From contig NZ_SDHZ01000002.1 of NCBI RefSeq assembly GCF_004118675.1, forward strand, positions 744,001 to 808,000: a stretch of 64,000 nt of DNA, read 5' to 3'. The DNA is from Filimonas effusa. Its GTDB lineage: Bacteria; Bacteroidota; Bacteroidia; Chitinophagales; Chitinophagaceae. The translations under genes and the position numbers were made by a program. The first letter of the stretch is position 1. Each line of letters starts with the position of its first letter. The notes below the pieces were generated by a model. That model saw nothing but the letters and a program-made list of their open reading frames with translations, made no database searches and was not told the origin of the DNA. Shown in pieces: positions 17,015 through 26,020 of this stretch.

Positions 17015-17569
17015 TCAGCTTTTCTTCATCCTCAGGATCTTGTAGATCTTGATGGCGCTCATGATGGCAATAATGAAAAGAATAAACCCTACCGATGCCC
17101 ACAAGAAGCTTAAGCTTTGTTTTACCGTTGCCAGCATCACAATAGCCACCAGCAAGATGGTTGCCACTTCATTCCAGATCCGCAATTGCTGCGAAGTATA
17201 TTTAAACACCCCGTTGATCTGTTGCTTAAAAATGAGGTGAATAGTATAGAAATAAACATAAAGCACTACTACAAACAACAATTTAATGGTAAGCCAGTAA
17301 CCACCGGGTTCCAGCAGTATCAGGTGCCAGTTGTTCAGGAACATGATAACAGGCCCCAGGATAAGCGTAATGATGGCCGAAGGCCATGTAATGCCATACC
17401 AGAGGCGTTTCATCATAATACCAAATTGCTGCCGCAATGCATTCTTTGCCGCTTCTTCTTTTTCTCCCGCTTCTATGTTATAAATAAAAAGACGGGGCAT
17501 GTAAAAGAGGCCGGCAAACCAGGTAACAACGAAAATAATATGCAGGGCTTTAAGGTAAGCGTACAACAT
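17015..17569 (-). CDS. hemJ: Protoporphyrinogen IX oxidase HemJ
   Basis: 184 residues, an integral membrane protein with about four helices. The family signature is at the N-terminus: LKALHIIFVVTWFAGLFYMPRLFIY, containing the conserved haem-ligand-type His, and later WPSAIITLILG and GGYWLTIKLLFVVVLYVYF. HemJ converts protoporphyrinogen IX to protoporphyrin IX in bacteria lacking HemG/HemY, neither of which is seen here. It follows hemH after 13 bases on the minus strand, so product and next enzyme are co-expressed. Confidence 0.93.
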   Translation of the reverse strand: MLYAYLKALHIIFVVTWFAGLFYMPRLFIYNIEAGEKEEAAKNALRQQFGIMMKRLWYGITWPSAIITLILGPVIMFLNNWHLILLEPGGYWLTIKLLFVVVLYVYFYTIHLIFKQQINGVFKYTSQQLRIWNEVATILLVAIVMLATVKQSLSFLWASVGFILFIIAIMSAIKIYKILRMKKS

Positions 17570-17582
17570 GTATGCAGATGAT

Positions 17583-18620
17583 TTAGTTTCCGGATGCTGC
17601 GTTTAACGACATATCAACCACTGTTTCCACCCACTGGGGCTGAACATTTAAACAGGGAATATGCGTAAACGATTCGCCGCCTGCATGCTCGAAGATCTCC
17701 TTGCCACCCATCGCTATTTCTTCCAGCGTTTCCAGGCAGTCGCTTACAAATGCAGGACATACTACCAGTATCTTTTTCACACCTTCGGCCGGTAATTCTG
17801 CCAAACGGTTGGCAGTAGCGGGTTCCAGCCATTTATCCCGTCCCAGGCGCGACTGGAAGGTTTGCTCTACCTTCTCTTTAGGCAGGTTCAGCGCTTCTGT
17901 CACCAGGCGTGTTGTTTCAAATGTCTGATGACGGTAACACTGCGTATGCGCCACAGAAGGCTTTGTACAACAGTCTTCCGTTTGCAGGCAATGACAACCC
18001 GTTACATCACCCAAACGGATATGCCGCTCAGGTACACCATGATAACTGAACACCACTTTATCATATTCCTGCTCCAGGAAAGGTTTGATGCTTCCGGCCA
18101 GTGCATTGATATATTCGGGATGGTTATAATACGGCGGTATAACAGATAATTTAAACTTATAACCATACTTTTCCTTCACTTCCTTCATATACTCCACCGC
18201 AGTTTCATAACTGCTCATTGCATAATGCGGATATAGAGGGAAAAGAACCACTTCCTCCAGGTCAGGCACCTGCTGTAACAGGCTGTCGTAAGCCGCTTTA
18301 GGGCTGGGACTGCCATAACGCATCGCTATCTCAACAGGCACAGGCATTTTGTCCTGAACCGCCTCCTGTAATTGTTTGGTTAATACAATCAGCGGGGAGC
18401 CCTCTTTCCACCAGATAGAGCGGTAGGCCTCGGCAGACTTGGGTGCACGGAACGGAACAATGATCCCTTTAACCAGCATGGCGCGGAAAATATAAGGGGC
18501 ATTGATCACCCTTTTATCCATCAGGAACTCATCGAGGTACTTACGCACATCTTTCACTTCAGTAGAATCGGGCGAACCCAGGTTCATCAATATAACAGCG
18601 CTCTTCTTGTGTAATTGCAT
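17583..18620 (-). CDS. hemH: Ferrochelatase
   Basis: 345 residues, full length for the family. Motifs: AVILMNLGSPDSTEVKDVRK at the N-terminus, VVLFPLYPHYAMSSYETAVE, VVFSYHGVPERHI with the metal-binding His, and LVVCPAFVSDCLETLEEI with the catalytic acid. Inserts iron into protoporphyrin IX. A cysteine-rich segment (CHCLQTEDCC) is present, a feature seen in several ferrochelatases; whether it binds a cluster cannot be said. First gene of the hemH-hemJ unit, divergent from hemA. Confidence 0.96.
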   Translation of the reverse strand: MQLHKKSAVILMNLGSPDSTEVKDVRKYLDEFLMDKRVINAPYIFRAMLVKGIIVPFRAPKSAEAYRSIWWKEGSPLIVLTKQLQEAVQDKMPVPVEIAMRYGSPSPKAAYDSLLQQVPDLEEVVLFPLYPHYAMSSYETAVEYMKEVKEKYGYKFKLSVIPPYYNHPEYINALAGSIKPFLEQEYDKVVFSYHGVPERHIRLGDVTGCHCLQTEDCCTKPSVAHTQCYRHQTFETTRLVTEALNLPKEKVEQTFQSRLGRDKWLEPATANRLAELPAEGVKKILVVCPAFVSDCLETLEEIAMGGKEIFEHAGGESFTHIPCLNVQPQWVETVVDMSLNAASGN

Positions 18621-18639
18621 ATGTGGAGAAAAATGGCTG

Positions 18640-18647
18640 CAAATTTA
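18640..18647 (-). promoter_or_regulatory. Candidate -7 box of hemHJ promoter
   Basis: Minus strand reads TAAATTTG (TAnnTTTG), 19 bases before the hemH ATG, in the 178-base divergent spacer shared with hemA. Confidence 0.6.
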
Positions 18648-18752
18648 GTCAAACAATATCTTAACCACCGATTTTTGCCTTTTCGCTAAGGATGTGACAG
18701 AGAAATGACAATGGAATGACTGAGATCATACACATATGGCGTCTCGTGAAGT

Positions 18753-18760
18753 TACCTTTG
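18753..18760 (+). promoter_or_regulatory. Candidate -7 box of hemACDE promoter
   Basis: TACCTTTG fits TAnnTTTG exactly and lies 38 bases before the chosen hemA ATG. Because it lies inside the longer frame starting at 18736, it supports the internal start. Confidence 0.6.
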
Positions 18761-18798
18761 CGATCTACACAAGAAAGGTTATTAGTAGGAAAGCGAAT

Positions 18799-20022
18799 AT
18801 GGATGTAAACCAATTTTTTGCGGCAGGAATTAACTACAAAAAGACAGACGCGTCGATCAGAGGACAATTTGCTGTCAACCCCGAACAATATGCGCTGGTA
18901 TTATGCAAAGCTGCGCAGGCAGGAATCAGGGAATTATTTGTATTGAGCACCTGCAACCGTACCGAAATTTATGGCCTGGCCCCCGATGCAGAAACCCTGA
19001 TGGCGTTATTATGCAGCCAAACAACAGGCTCCATTGAAGATTTTACCGAACTGGCATATGTGAAGCGCGGGATGGAAGCCATAGAACATTTTTTTAATGT
19101 AGGCGCCGGCCTTGACTCACAGATCCTGGGCGACTATGAAATAGTAGGGCAGATTAAACAGGCTATCAAGTTCTCGAAAGAATATGGCTTCATAGGCGCT
19201 TTCCTCGAACGTTTATACAATACCGTATTACAATCATCAAAAGCCATCAAAGGCGAAACCGAGCTGAGCAGTGGCACTGTATCCGTTTCATTTGCCGCCA
19301 TCCAGTTCCTGAAACAACAGCTTACCCAACCTGCCAATAAGAAGATCGTATTGCTGGGAACAGGCAAAATAGGCCGTAATACCTGCAAGAACCTGGTAGA
19401 TTATCTTGGTTGCCGCCGTATAACGCTTATCAACCGTACCGACGAAAAGGCAGCGGCACTGGCAGGCGAATTAGGTTTACAATACGCGCTGTACAGCGAC
19501 CTCGAACAACAGGTTACGGAGGCCGATGTGGTTGTAGTAGCTACCCATGCCGAAGGTCCTGTTTTCAGCAAACAACTGCTCGAAAACAGCGGCAGCAAAA
19601 TACTGATAGATCTTTCCATACCCAACAATATAGATCCGGCAGCAGGTTTATTACCGCATATCACCCTGGTGAATGTAGACGGCCTGTCGAAGATCAATGA
19701 CGAAACCCTGCAAAAGCGGCTTGAAGAAGTACCGCATGCAAAAGCTATCATAACCACTCATATCGGAGAATTCGTAGAATGGTGTGGCATGCGCAGGCAC
19801 GTGCCCGCATTGAAAGCCGCCCGCCAGAAGCTGATGGAATTACAGCAATGCGGTTTATTCCTTGCCACACACCCGCATATTGCAGATTCAGATGTAGACA
19901 AACATTCCGAGATGGTGCAAAAGGTGATCAACAATATGGCTTTACGCATGCGCAGGCAACAGCTACCCGGCTGTTCTTATATTGAAGCCATCAATGATTT
20001 TTTTACCGTACGCGTTAACTAA
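18799..20022 (+). CDS. hemA: Glutamyl-tRNA reductase
   Basis: 407 residues from MDVNQFFAAGINYKKTDASI. The catalytic Cys is C52 in LSTCNRTEIYG; the NADPH domain carries VLLGTGKIGRNTCKNL; the C-terminal dimerisation helices are present. First committed step of the C5 route, giving glutamate-1-semialdehyde. Heads the plus-strand hemA-hemC-hemD-hemE unit. The frame extends 21 codons upstream, but the promoter box lies within that stretch. Confidence 0.96.
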   Translation: MDVNQFFAAGINYKKTDASIRGQFAVNPEQYALVLCKAAQAGIRELFVLSTCNRTEIYGLAPDAETLMALLCSQTTGSIEDFTELAYVKRGMEAIEHFFNVGAGLDSQILGDYEIVGQIKQAIKFSKEYGFIGAFLERLYNTVLQSSKAIKGETELSSGTVSVSFAAIQFLKQQLTQPANKKIVLLGTGKIGRNTCKNLVDYLGCRRITLINRTDEKAAALAGELGLQYALYSDLEQQVTEADVVVVATHAEGPVFSKQLLENSGSKILIDLSIPNNIDPAAGLLPHITLVNVDGLSKINDETLQKRLEEVPHAKAIITTHIGEFVEWCGMRRHVPALKAARQKLMELQQCGLFLATHPHIADSDVDKHSEMVQKVINNMALRMRRQQLPGCSYIEAINDFFTVRVN

Positions 20023-20061
20023 TTTTGGGCCGCTCTAAACAGGGCGTCTCAATCTTTCAAA

Positions 20062-21015
20062 ATGAATCAAGCACTTAAAATAGGTACAAGAGACAGTGAG
20101 CTGGCTGTTTGGCAGGCTACGCTGGTACAACAGCAACTGGCAGCACACGGCATCAGCAGTGAACTGGTCTTTATTAAAAGCGATGGCGATATAGACCTGG
20201 TAACACCTTTATATGAAATAGGCGTTCAGGGTATTTTCACCAAAACGCTCGACGCTGCCTTGTTAAGCAAAAGAATAGACCTGGCCGTTCACTCTATGAA
20301 GGATGTGCCTACACAACCTGCAAAAGGCATTGTTCCGGCAGCTGTGTTAAAGCGGGCGTCTTACAAAGACCTGCTGGTATATAAAGGTGAATTACCCAAC
20401 GCCATTGCGCATTACAACGCACAGGCAAACTACCCGCCGCTGACCATTGCCACCAGCAGTATCCGCCGTAAGGCCCAATGGCTGCACCGTTATCCCGGTC
20501 ACAACATAGAAAACCTGCGCGGCAACGTCAATACACGCCTGCAAAAGGTGGCAGACAGTAACTGGAACGGAGCCATTTTTGCCGCGGCGGGACTGGAACG
20601 TATTGAAAAACGTCCCGAACAATCCATAGAACTGGACTGGATGTTACCCGCAGCAGCCCAGGGCGCCATTATGGTTGTTTGCAGAGAAGACGACAATGCC
20701 ACACTGGAAAGCTGCGTCTTACTCCACGATACGAACACAGCGCTTTGTACCCGCATTGAACGTGATTTTCTCCGCACTTTATTCGGCGGCTGCTCAACTC
20801 CTATCAGCGCATTGGCGGTAATAGACAAAAACCTGCTTAGCTTTACAGGAAATATTCTTTCGCTGAATGGGCAGCAAAAATTAGAGATCAGTGAAGAAAT
20901 AGAGCTGGACAACGATCCGGCTCTGATTGAAGCCATAGGAAAAAAAGCTGCTGATACATTGCTGGCGAGAGGAGCCGATAAAATAGTAGAGGAGATTCGT
21001 CATGCAGGCAGTTAA
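20062..21015 (+). CDS. hemC: Hydroxymethylbilane synthase (porphobilinogen deaminase)
   Basis: 317 residues. N-terminal KIGTRDSELAVWQATLVQQQ, substrate-site VHSMKDVPT, and the dipyrromethane-cofactor Cys (C244) in FGGCSTPISALA. Polymerises four porphobilinogens. Begins 39 bases after hemA; its last 14 bases overlap hemD. Confidence 0.96.
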   Translation: MNQALKIGTRDSELAVWQATLVQQQLAAHGISSELVFIKSDGDIDLVTPLYEIGVQGIFTKTLDAALLSKRIDLAVHSMKDVPTQPAKGIVPAAVLKRASYKDLLVYKGELPNAIAHYNAQANYPPLTIATSSIRRKAQWLHRYPGHNIENLRGNVNTRLQKVADSNWNGAIFAAAGLERIEKRPEQSIELDWMLPAAAQGAIMVVCREDDNATLESCVLLHDTNTALCTRIERDFLRTLFGGCSTPISALAVIDKNLLSFTGNILSLNGQQKLEISEEIELDNDPALIEAIGKKAADTLLARGADKIVEEIRHAGS

Positions 21016-21712
21016 ATCACATATCCTGTGTACCCGTTCATTAGAAGAGCCGGTATTATCAAAAGCGGCAGCAGCCGGAGTTGTTATAGACACTGTTTCT
21101 TTTATAGAAACACAGCCCGTTGTCACCGAAGTTTTTAAACAAACCGTAACAGAAGTAGCGGCCAACCCGGCCACTATCGTTTTCACCAGTATGAATGCTG
21201 TTGATGCAGTGGTTAGCCAGCTGGAACAAATTCCAACGCATTGGCATATTTACTGCATCGGCGGTATCACCAAAGAACTGGTGAAGAAGTATTTTGGCGA
21301 ACAATGCCTGATGGGCACAGGCAAAAGCGCTGCACTGCTGGCCGAAAAGATCAGCCATGCAGCTGCAACACCCGAAGAAGTTGTTTTCTTCTGCGGCGAT
21401 CAGCGCCTCGATGAGTTGCCGCAGGCTTTACAGGCGCACCAGATCAAAGTTCGCGAAGTGGTTTCCTATACCACTATCCTTACGCCGCAAACCATAGATA
21501 TCAATTATGATGCGGTAATATTTTTCAGTCCCAGCGCTGCACACAGCTTTTTCTCCGAAAACACGGTACATACCGATATTCCATTATTCGCCATAGGAAA
21601 AACAACCGCTGCCACCATTCGCTCGTACGTAGCCAATACCGTTATCACCAGCGAATGGCCCGGTAAAGAACACATGATAGATTTAGTGATAGAATATTTC
21701 AACAAGCGATAA
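21002..21712 (+). CDS. hemD: Uroporphyrinogen-III synthase
   Basis: 236 residues. The family is poorly conserved, but the two-domain pattern fits: [10 protein letters not shown] near the start, [57 protein letters not shown] and [13 protein letters not shown]. Position between hemC (14-base overlap) and hemE (two-base gap) makes the assignment strong. Confidence 0.9.
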   Translation: MQAVKSHILCTRSLEEPVLSKAAAAGVVIDTVSFIETQPVVTEVFKQTVTEVAANPATIVFTSMNAVDAVVSQLEQIPTHWHIYCIGGITKELVKKYFGEQCLMGTGKSAALLAEKISHAAATPEEVVFFCGDQRLDELPQALQAHQIKVREVVSYTTILTPQTIDINYDAVIFFSPSAAHSFFSENTVHTDIPLFAIGKTTAATIRSYVANTVITSEWPGKEHMIDLVIEYFNKR

Positions 21713-21714
21713 AC

Positions 21715-22746
21715 ATGCTACAAAACGACTTATTGTTACGTACCCTGAGAGGAGAAGCTACAGAAAGAACACCAGTATGGATGATGCGCCAGGCCGGACG
21801 CTATCTTCCCGACTATATTAAACTGAGAGAAAAATATTCCTTCTTTGAACGCTGCCAGCGTCCCGAACTGGCAACAGAGATCACTTTACAACCTGTTGAT
21901 CAGGTAGGCGTTGATGCGGCTATCATCTTCTCCGATATACTGGTAGTACCACAGGCGATGGGATTGGAAGTGCAACTCATAGAACACAAGGGACCAGTAT
22001 TACCCGATCCTATTAAAACAGCAAAAGACCTGGAGCGTTTACGCATTCCTGACGTAGAAGAATCCCTCGGCTATGTGTTTGAAGCGCTTCGTCTTACCAA
22101 AAAAGAATTAAACGGCCGTGTGCCATTGATAGGCTTTGCAGGCGCCCCCTGGACACTGTTATGTTATATGGTACAAGGCAAAGGCTCCAAGACCTTCGAT
22201 GAAGCAAAAGCATTTTGCTATACACAACCGGAATTGGCCCACCAGCTCCTGCAAATGATCACCGACACTACCATTGCCTACCTGAAAGCACAGGTAAAAG
22301 CAGGTGCCGATGTTATCCAGCTTTTCGATAGCTGGGGTGGCTTATTAAGTCCCGCCGATTTTGAAACCTTCTCATTGCGTTACATGCGCCAGATCATTGC
22401 AGCATTAAAAGACGAAGTGCTCACCATCTTATTTGCCAAAGGCGCCTGGTTTGCGCTGGAAGAAATGGCGGCAACCGGGGCGAACGGTTTGGGTATCGAC
22501 TGGTGTATCACACCTGCAATGGCACGTAAGCTTGCCGGCAACAGCGTTACTTTACAGGGTAATTTTGACCCCGCAAGACTATTATCACCCATCCCCGAAA
22601 TTGAGAAAACAGTGAAACAAATGCTGGCAGATTTCGGCCCGGGCAAACATATCGCCAACCTGGGGCATGGTATTTTACCCAATGTTCCTGTAGATCACGC
22701 CAGGGCGTTTGTAGATACGGTGAAACAGTACAAACACACCAATTAA
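21715..22746 (+). CDS. hemE: Uroporphyrinogen decarboxylase
   Basis: 343 residues. Signature [12 protein letters not shown] near the N-terminus, [40 protein letters not shown], and [10 protein letters not shown]. Converts uroporphyrinogen III to coproporphyrinogen III, the branch point for HemF/HemN. Last gene before an intrinsic terminator. Confidence 0.97.
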   Translation: MLQNDLLLRTLRGEATERTPVWMMRQAGRYLPDYIKLREKYSFFERCQRPELATEITLQPVDQVGVDAAIIFSDILVVPQAMGLEVQLIEHKGPVLPDPIKTAKDLERLRIPDVEESLGYVFEALRLTKKELNGRVPLIGFAGAPWTLLCYMVQGKGSKTFDEAKAFCYTQPELAHQLLQMITDTTIAYLKAQVKAGADVIQLFDSWGGLLSPADFETFSLRYMRQIIAALKDEVLTILFAKGAWFALEEMAATGANGLGIDWCITPAMARKLAGNSVTLQGNFDPARLLSPIPEIEKTVKQMLADFGPGKHIANLGHGILPNVPVDHARAFVDTVKQYKHTN

Positions 22747-22754
22747 GTCAATAC

Positions 22755-22775
22755 AGGCGCCTCCGGCGCCTTTTT
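22755..22775 (+). terminator. Intrinsic terminator after hemE
   Basis: Perfect 7-bp GC-rich stem AGGCGCC / GGCGCCT with loop TCC and a following T run, nine bases after the hemE stop. It ends the hemACDE transcript ahead of the hydrolase. Confidence 0.85.
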
Positions 22776-22796
22776 GTATATTTAAATGGAAGGAAT

Positions 22797-23807
22797 ATGA
22801 AGCAAACACTAACGGCATTGTTCACTGCAATGCTCTTACTGGTATCAGCGGCATCAACAGCCGTGGCGCAGCAAACGCCTGTTCAACCCCTCGGACTTTG
22901 CCTTGAAAACTACACCTATCCCTATGCAGTAAAATACATTTCATTGCAGATCCAGGGCGAACAACTGAAGATGGCGTACATGGATGAGCAACCTGCCAAC
23001 TATAACGGCCATAACATCATGCTGCTGCATGGTAAAAACTTTGGCGGAGCCTATTGGGCCACAACCGCCAAAGCCCTGCTGGCAGCAGGTTACCGCGTCA
23101 TCATACCCGATCAGATCGGTTTCGGCAAATCATCGAAGCCACAACATATACAGTACACATTCCAGTTACTGGCTCAAAATACAAAAGCAATACTCGATAG
23201 CCTGCACATTACGAAAACAAGCGTATTGGGCCACTCTATGGGTGGCATGCTGGCTACCCGGTTTACATTGATGTACCCGCAGATAGTAGAAAAGTTCATC
23301 CTCGAAAATCCCATAGGACTCGAAGACTGGAAACTCAAAGTACCCTATCAACCCGTAGAAGCATGGTATAAAAATGAACTGAAGCAGAACTACGCCAGCA
23401 TCCGCAAATACCAGTCGGAAAGCTATTACGACAATAAATGGAAGCCCGCCTACGACGAATGGGTGAACATACAGGCCGGCTGGACGCTAAGCCCGGAATA
23501 CGCCCGGATAGCCTGGAACGCAGCACTTACCTACGACATGATCTTCACCCAGCCCGTATGTTATGAGTTTGAAAATATAAAAGCCCCCACCCTTCTCATC
23601 ATAGGCCAGCGCGACCGCACGGCCTTAGGGAAAGCGCAGGCTTCAGAGGAAGACAGGAAAACACTGGGTAATTACCCGGCCTTAGGCAAGCTTACACAGC
23701 AAAAGATCAAGGGCGCTAAACTGGTGCCTATCGACAACGTAGGCCATTTACCCCATATCGAAGCCTTCGATAAATTCATACAACCTTTGTTGGCATTTTT
23801 ACAATAA
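22797..23807 (+). CDS. Secreted alpha/beta hydrolase
   Basis: 336 residues with a signal peptide (LTALFTAMLLLVSAASTAVA). Alpha/beta hydrolase fold: oxyanion-hole HGKNFGG, nucleophile S147 in LGHSMGGML, acid likely in LLIIGQRDRTAL, and His in DNVGHLPHIEAF. Substrate unknown. It lies within the haem block, after the hemE terminator and nine bases before hemF, so it is probably co-transcribed with hemF although no haem role is known for such an enzyme. Confidence 0.87.
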   Translation: MKQTLTALFTAMLLLVSAASTAVAQQTPVQPLGLCLENYTYPYAVKYISLQIQGEQLKMAYMDEQPANYNGHNIMLLHGKNFGGAYWATTAKALLAAGYRVIIPDQIGFGKSSKPQHIQYTFQLLAQNTKAILDSLHITKTSVLGHSMGGMLATRFTLMYPQIVEKFILENPIGLEDWKLKVPYQPVEAWYKNELKQNYASIRKYQSESYYDNKWKPAYDEWVNIQAGWTLSPEYARIAWNAALTYDMIFTQPVCYEFENIKAPTLLIIGQRDRTALGKAQASEEDRKTLGNYPALGKLTQQKIKGAKLVPIDNVGHLPHIEAFDKFIQPLLAFLQ

Positions 23808-23816
23808 CAAGCTTTC

Positions 23817-24764
23817 ATGGATACAGCAAAATATAAAACAGCAACAAAAGCATTCAGGGGACGCTGGATAGATTATATCCATGGATTGCAGAACAGCATC
23901 TGCGCCGGCCTGGAAGCAGCCGACGGCAAAGCCCGCTTTGCAGAAGAAGAATGGTCAAGAGCCGAAGGCCGCGGCGGCGGAGGCATCACACGCATCATCG
24001 CCAATGGTAATGTATTTGAAAAAGGTGGCGTGAACACCTCCGTAGTATACGGTCACGTAACCGATAAAATGCGTAACCATTTAAAGATGGACGGCGCCAA
24101 ATGGTTTGCCTGCGGCCTCAGCCTGGTACTGCATCCCGTTAACCCTTTCGTTCCAACAGTCCACGCCAACTGGCGCTACTTCGAGTTATACGATGACCAG
24201 GACAACGTTGCCGACCGTTGGTTCGGCGGCGGCTCCGATCTTACCCCCTATTACCTGTTCGAAGAAGATGCCATTCATTTTCATCGCACATTAAAAGAAG
24301 CCATCGATCCCTTCGGCGATCAGCTATACAACGCTTACAAAAAGCAATGCGACAATTACTTCGTCAACCACCACCGCAACGATGAACGGCGCGGCATAGG
24401 CGGCGTATTCTACGATCACCTGCGCCCCGAAAACGATGAAGCTGCCGAAAACCTTTTCCGCTTTCAGCAAGCCAATGGCAACAGCTTCCTGCAAGCCTAT
24501 GTCCCCATCGTTGACAAAAGGAAAGACAGTCCTTACAATGCAGAACACAAACACTGGCAGGAGATCCGTCGCGGACGTTATGTAGAATTCAACCTCATAC
24601 ACGACAGGGGTACCATCTTCGGTCTCAAAACCAATGGCAGAACAGAGAGTATACTCATGAGCCTGCCCCCAACCGTAAGGTTCGAATACAACTACCAGCC
24701 CGCTCCAGGCAGTGAAGAAGATAAACTATGGCAAGCCTGCCTCCATCCAAAAGAATGGATATAA
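23817..24764 (+). CDS. hemF: Oxygen-dependent coproporphyrinogen III oxidase
   Basis: 315 residues. Motifs: EEEWSRAEGRGGGGITRII, NPFVPTVHANWRYFE, WFGGGSDLTPYYLFEEDAIH, ERRGIGGVFYDHL, RRGRYVEFNLIHDRGTIFGL. Performs the same step as HemN but uses oxygen. Eight spare bases separate it from the hydrolase; hemB follows after 40 bases. Confidence 0.97.
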   Translation: MDTAKYKTATKAFRGRWIDYIHGLQNSICAGLEAADGKARFAEEEWSRAEGRGGGGITRIIANGNVFEKGGVNTSVVYGHVTDKMRNHLKMDGAKWFACGLSLVLHPVNPFVPTVHANWRYFELYDDQDNVADRWFGGGSDLTPYYLFEEDAIHFHRTLKEAIDPFGDQLYNAYKKQCDNYFVNHHRNDERRGIGGVFYDHLRPENDEAAENLFRFQQANGNSFLQAYVPIVDKRKDSPYNAEHKHWQEIRRGRYVEFNLIHDRGTIFGLKTNGRTESILMSLPPTVRFEYNYQPAPGSEEDKLWQACLHPKEWI

Positions 24765-24804
24765 AAGCACGCAGGAACAAATTAAAAAAGTAAAAAAGAG
24801 CAAC

Positions 24805-25782
24805 ATGTACATACAAAGAAGAAACAGGATATTACGCACCAACGCCTCTATCAGGAGTATGGTGGCAGAAACGATTGTAACTCCTAACGACTTCATAGCA
24901 CCCTTATTTATAGACGAAGGAACAGGTGTAAAACACGAAATCCCCTCCATGCCCGGTTATTATCGCCATTCGCTCGATAATACCGTAAAAGAAGTAAAAG
25001 AACTCTGGAGCCTGGGTATCAAATGCGTGAATACCTACATCAAGTGTAAAGATGAACTGAAAGACAATACCGGTAAAGAAGCATGGAACCCCGATGGCCT
25101 CATGCAACGTACCATCAAAGCCATCAAAGATGCCGTTCCTGAAATGATCATCATGACCGACGTGGCATTAGATCCTTACTCCACCTACGGCCACGACGGT
25201 ATCGTAAAAGACGGTGAAATTGTAAACGACGAAACAGTGGAAGCCCTGGTTAAAATGAGCCTGAGCCATGCCGCTGCCGGTGTCGACTTCCTGGCTCCCA
25301 GCGATATGATGGATGGTCGTATTGGTGCTATGCGCCAGGCGCTGGAAGAAAATGGCTATACCAAAGTAGGCATCATGTCGTACAGCGCCAAATACGCATC
25401 CTGCTTCTACGGCCCCTTCCGCGATGCACTCGATAGCGCTCCCGGATTCGGCGACAAAAAAACCTACCAGATGAACTATGCCAACCGTATAGAAGCCATC
25501 AAAGAAACACTGATGGACATCGAAGAAGGTGCCGACATTGTAATGGTAAAACCTGCCATGGCCTACCTCGATATCATCCGTGAAATAAAGAATACCGTAG
25601 AAGTTCCCGTAAGTGCCTACCAGGTAAGCGGTGAATACGCTATGATCAAAGCAGCCTCACAAAACGGCTGGCTGGATGAAAACAAAGCCATCATGGAAAG
25701 CCTGACCTCTATAAAACGTGCAGGAGCAGACCTTATTTCCACTTACTTTGCCAAAGAAGCGGCCCGCTTGATCGCAGGTTAA
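24805..25782 (+). CDS. hemB: Delta-aminolevulinic acid dehydratase (porphobilinogen synthase)
   Basis: 325 residues from MYIQRRNRILR. Schiff-base lysines lie in MVKPAMAYLD and MSYSAKYAS. The metal-site segment reads DVALDPYSTYGHDG, with Ala/Asp in place of the three zinc cysteines, indicating a magnesium-type rather than zinc-type enzyme. Joins two ALA molecules into porphobilinogen. A longer frame overlapping hemF by 53 bases exists but the Met at 24805 matches the family's N-terminus. Confidence 0.96.
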   Translation: MYIQRRNRILRTNASIRSMVAETIVTPNDFIAPLFIDEGTGVKHEIPSMPGYYRHSLDNTVKEVKELWSLGIKCVNTYIKCKDELKDNTGKEAWNPDGLMQRTIKAIKDAVPEMIIMTDVALDPYSTYGHDGIVKDGEIVNDETVEALVKMSLSHAAAGVDFLAPSDMMDGRIGAMRQALEENGYTKVGIMSYSAKYASCFYGPFRDALDSAPGFGDKKTYQMNYANRIEAIKETLMDIEEGADIVMVKPAMAYLDIIREIKNTVEVPVSAYQVSGEYAMIKAASQNGWLDENKAIMESLTSIKRAGADLISTYFAKEAARLIAG

Positions 25783-25814
25783 CAACAAACGCATGCGGTA
25801 TCCCCAACAGGCAG

Positions 25815-25949
25815 GTACCGCATGAGCAGGTACAGCATGAGCCGATACCGCATGAGCAGGTACAGCATGAGCCGATACCGCATGAGCCGGTACAGCATGA
25901 GAAGGTACAGCATGATCAGGCACAGCATGAGCCGGTACCGCATGAGCAG
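25815..25949. repeat. Nine-unit 15-bp minisatellite between hemB and hemL
   Basis: Nine head-to-tail units of the form GTACMGCATGAGCMG, with an alternation of CCG and CAG endings that makes a 30-bp superunit in the first half. An inverted copy of the core (CATGCGGTAT, 25792-25801) sits just upstream and could pair with it. It fills most of the 238-base hemB-hemL gap. The rest of the gap holds no gene. Confidence 0.93.
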
Positions 25950-26020
25950 GTAAACGAACAAAGTATTCGCGAACAGGTTACCCGCCGATAAATCAATCAG
26001 GCATTAAACAACAATTCTAC

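Noticed and set aside
25822-25953. Plus-strand 43-codon frame of repeating MSRYS/MSRYR units, and minus-strand frames of HAVPAHAVS type
   Set aside because: The 15-bp unit is a multiple of three, so every frame stays open by construction; no sign of translation.
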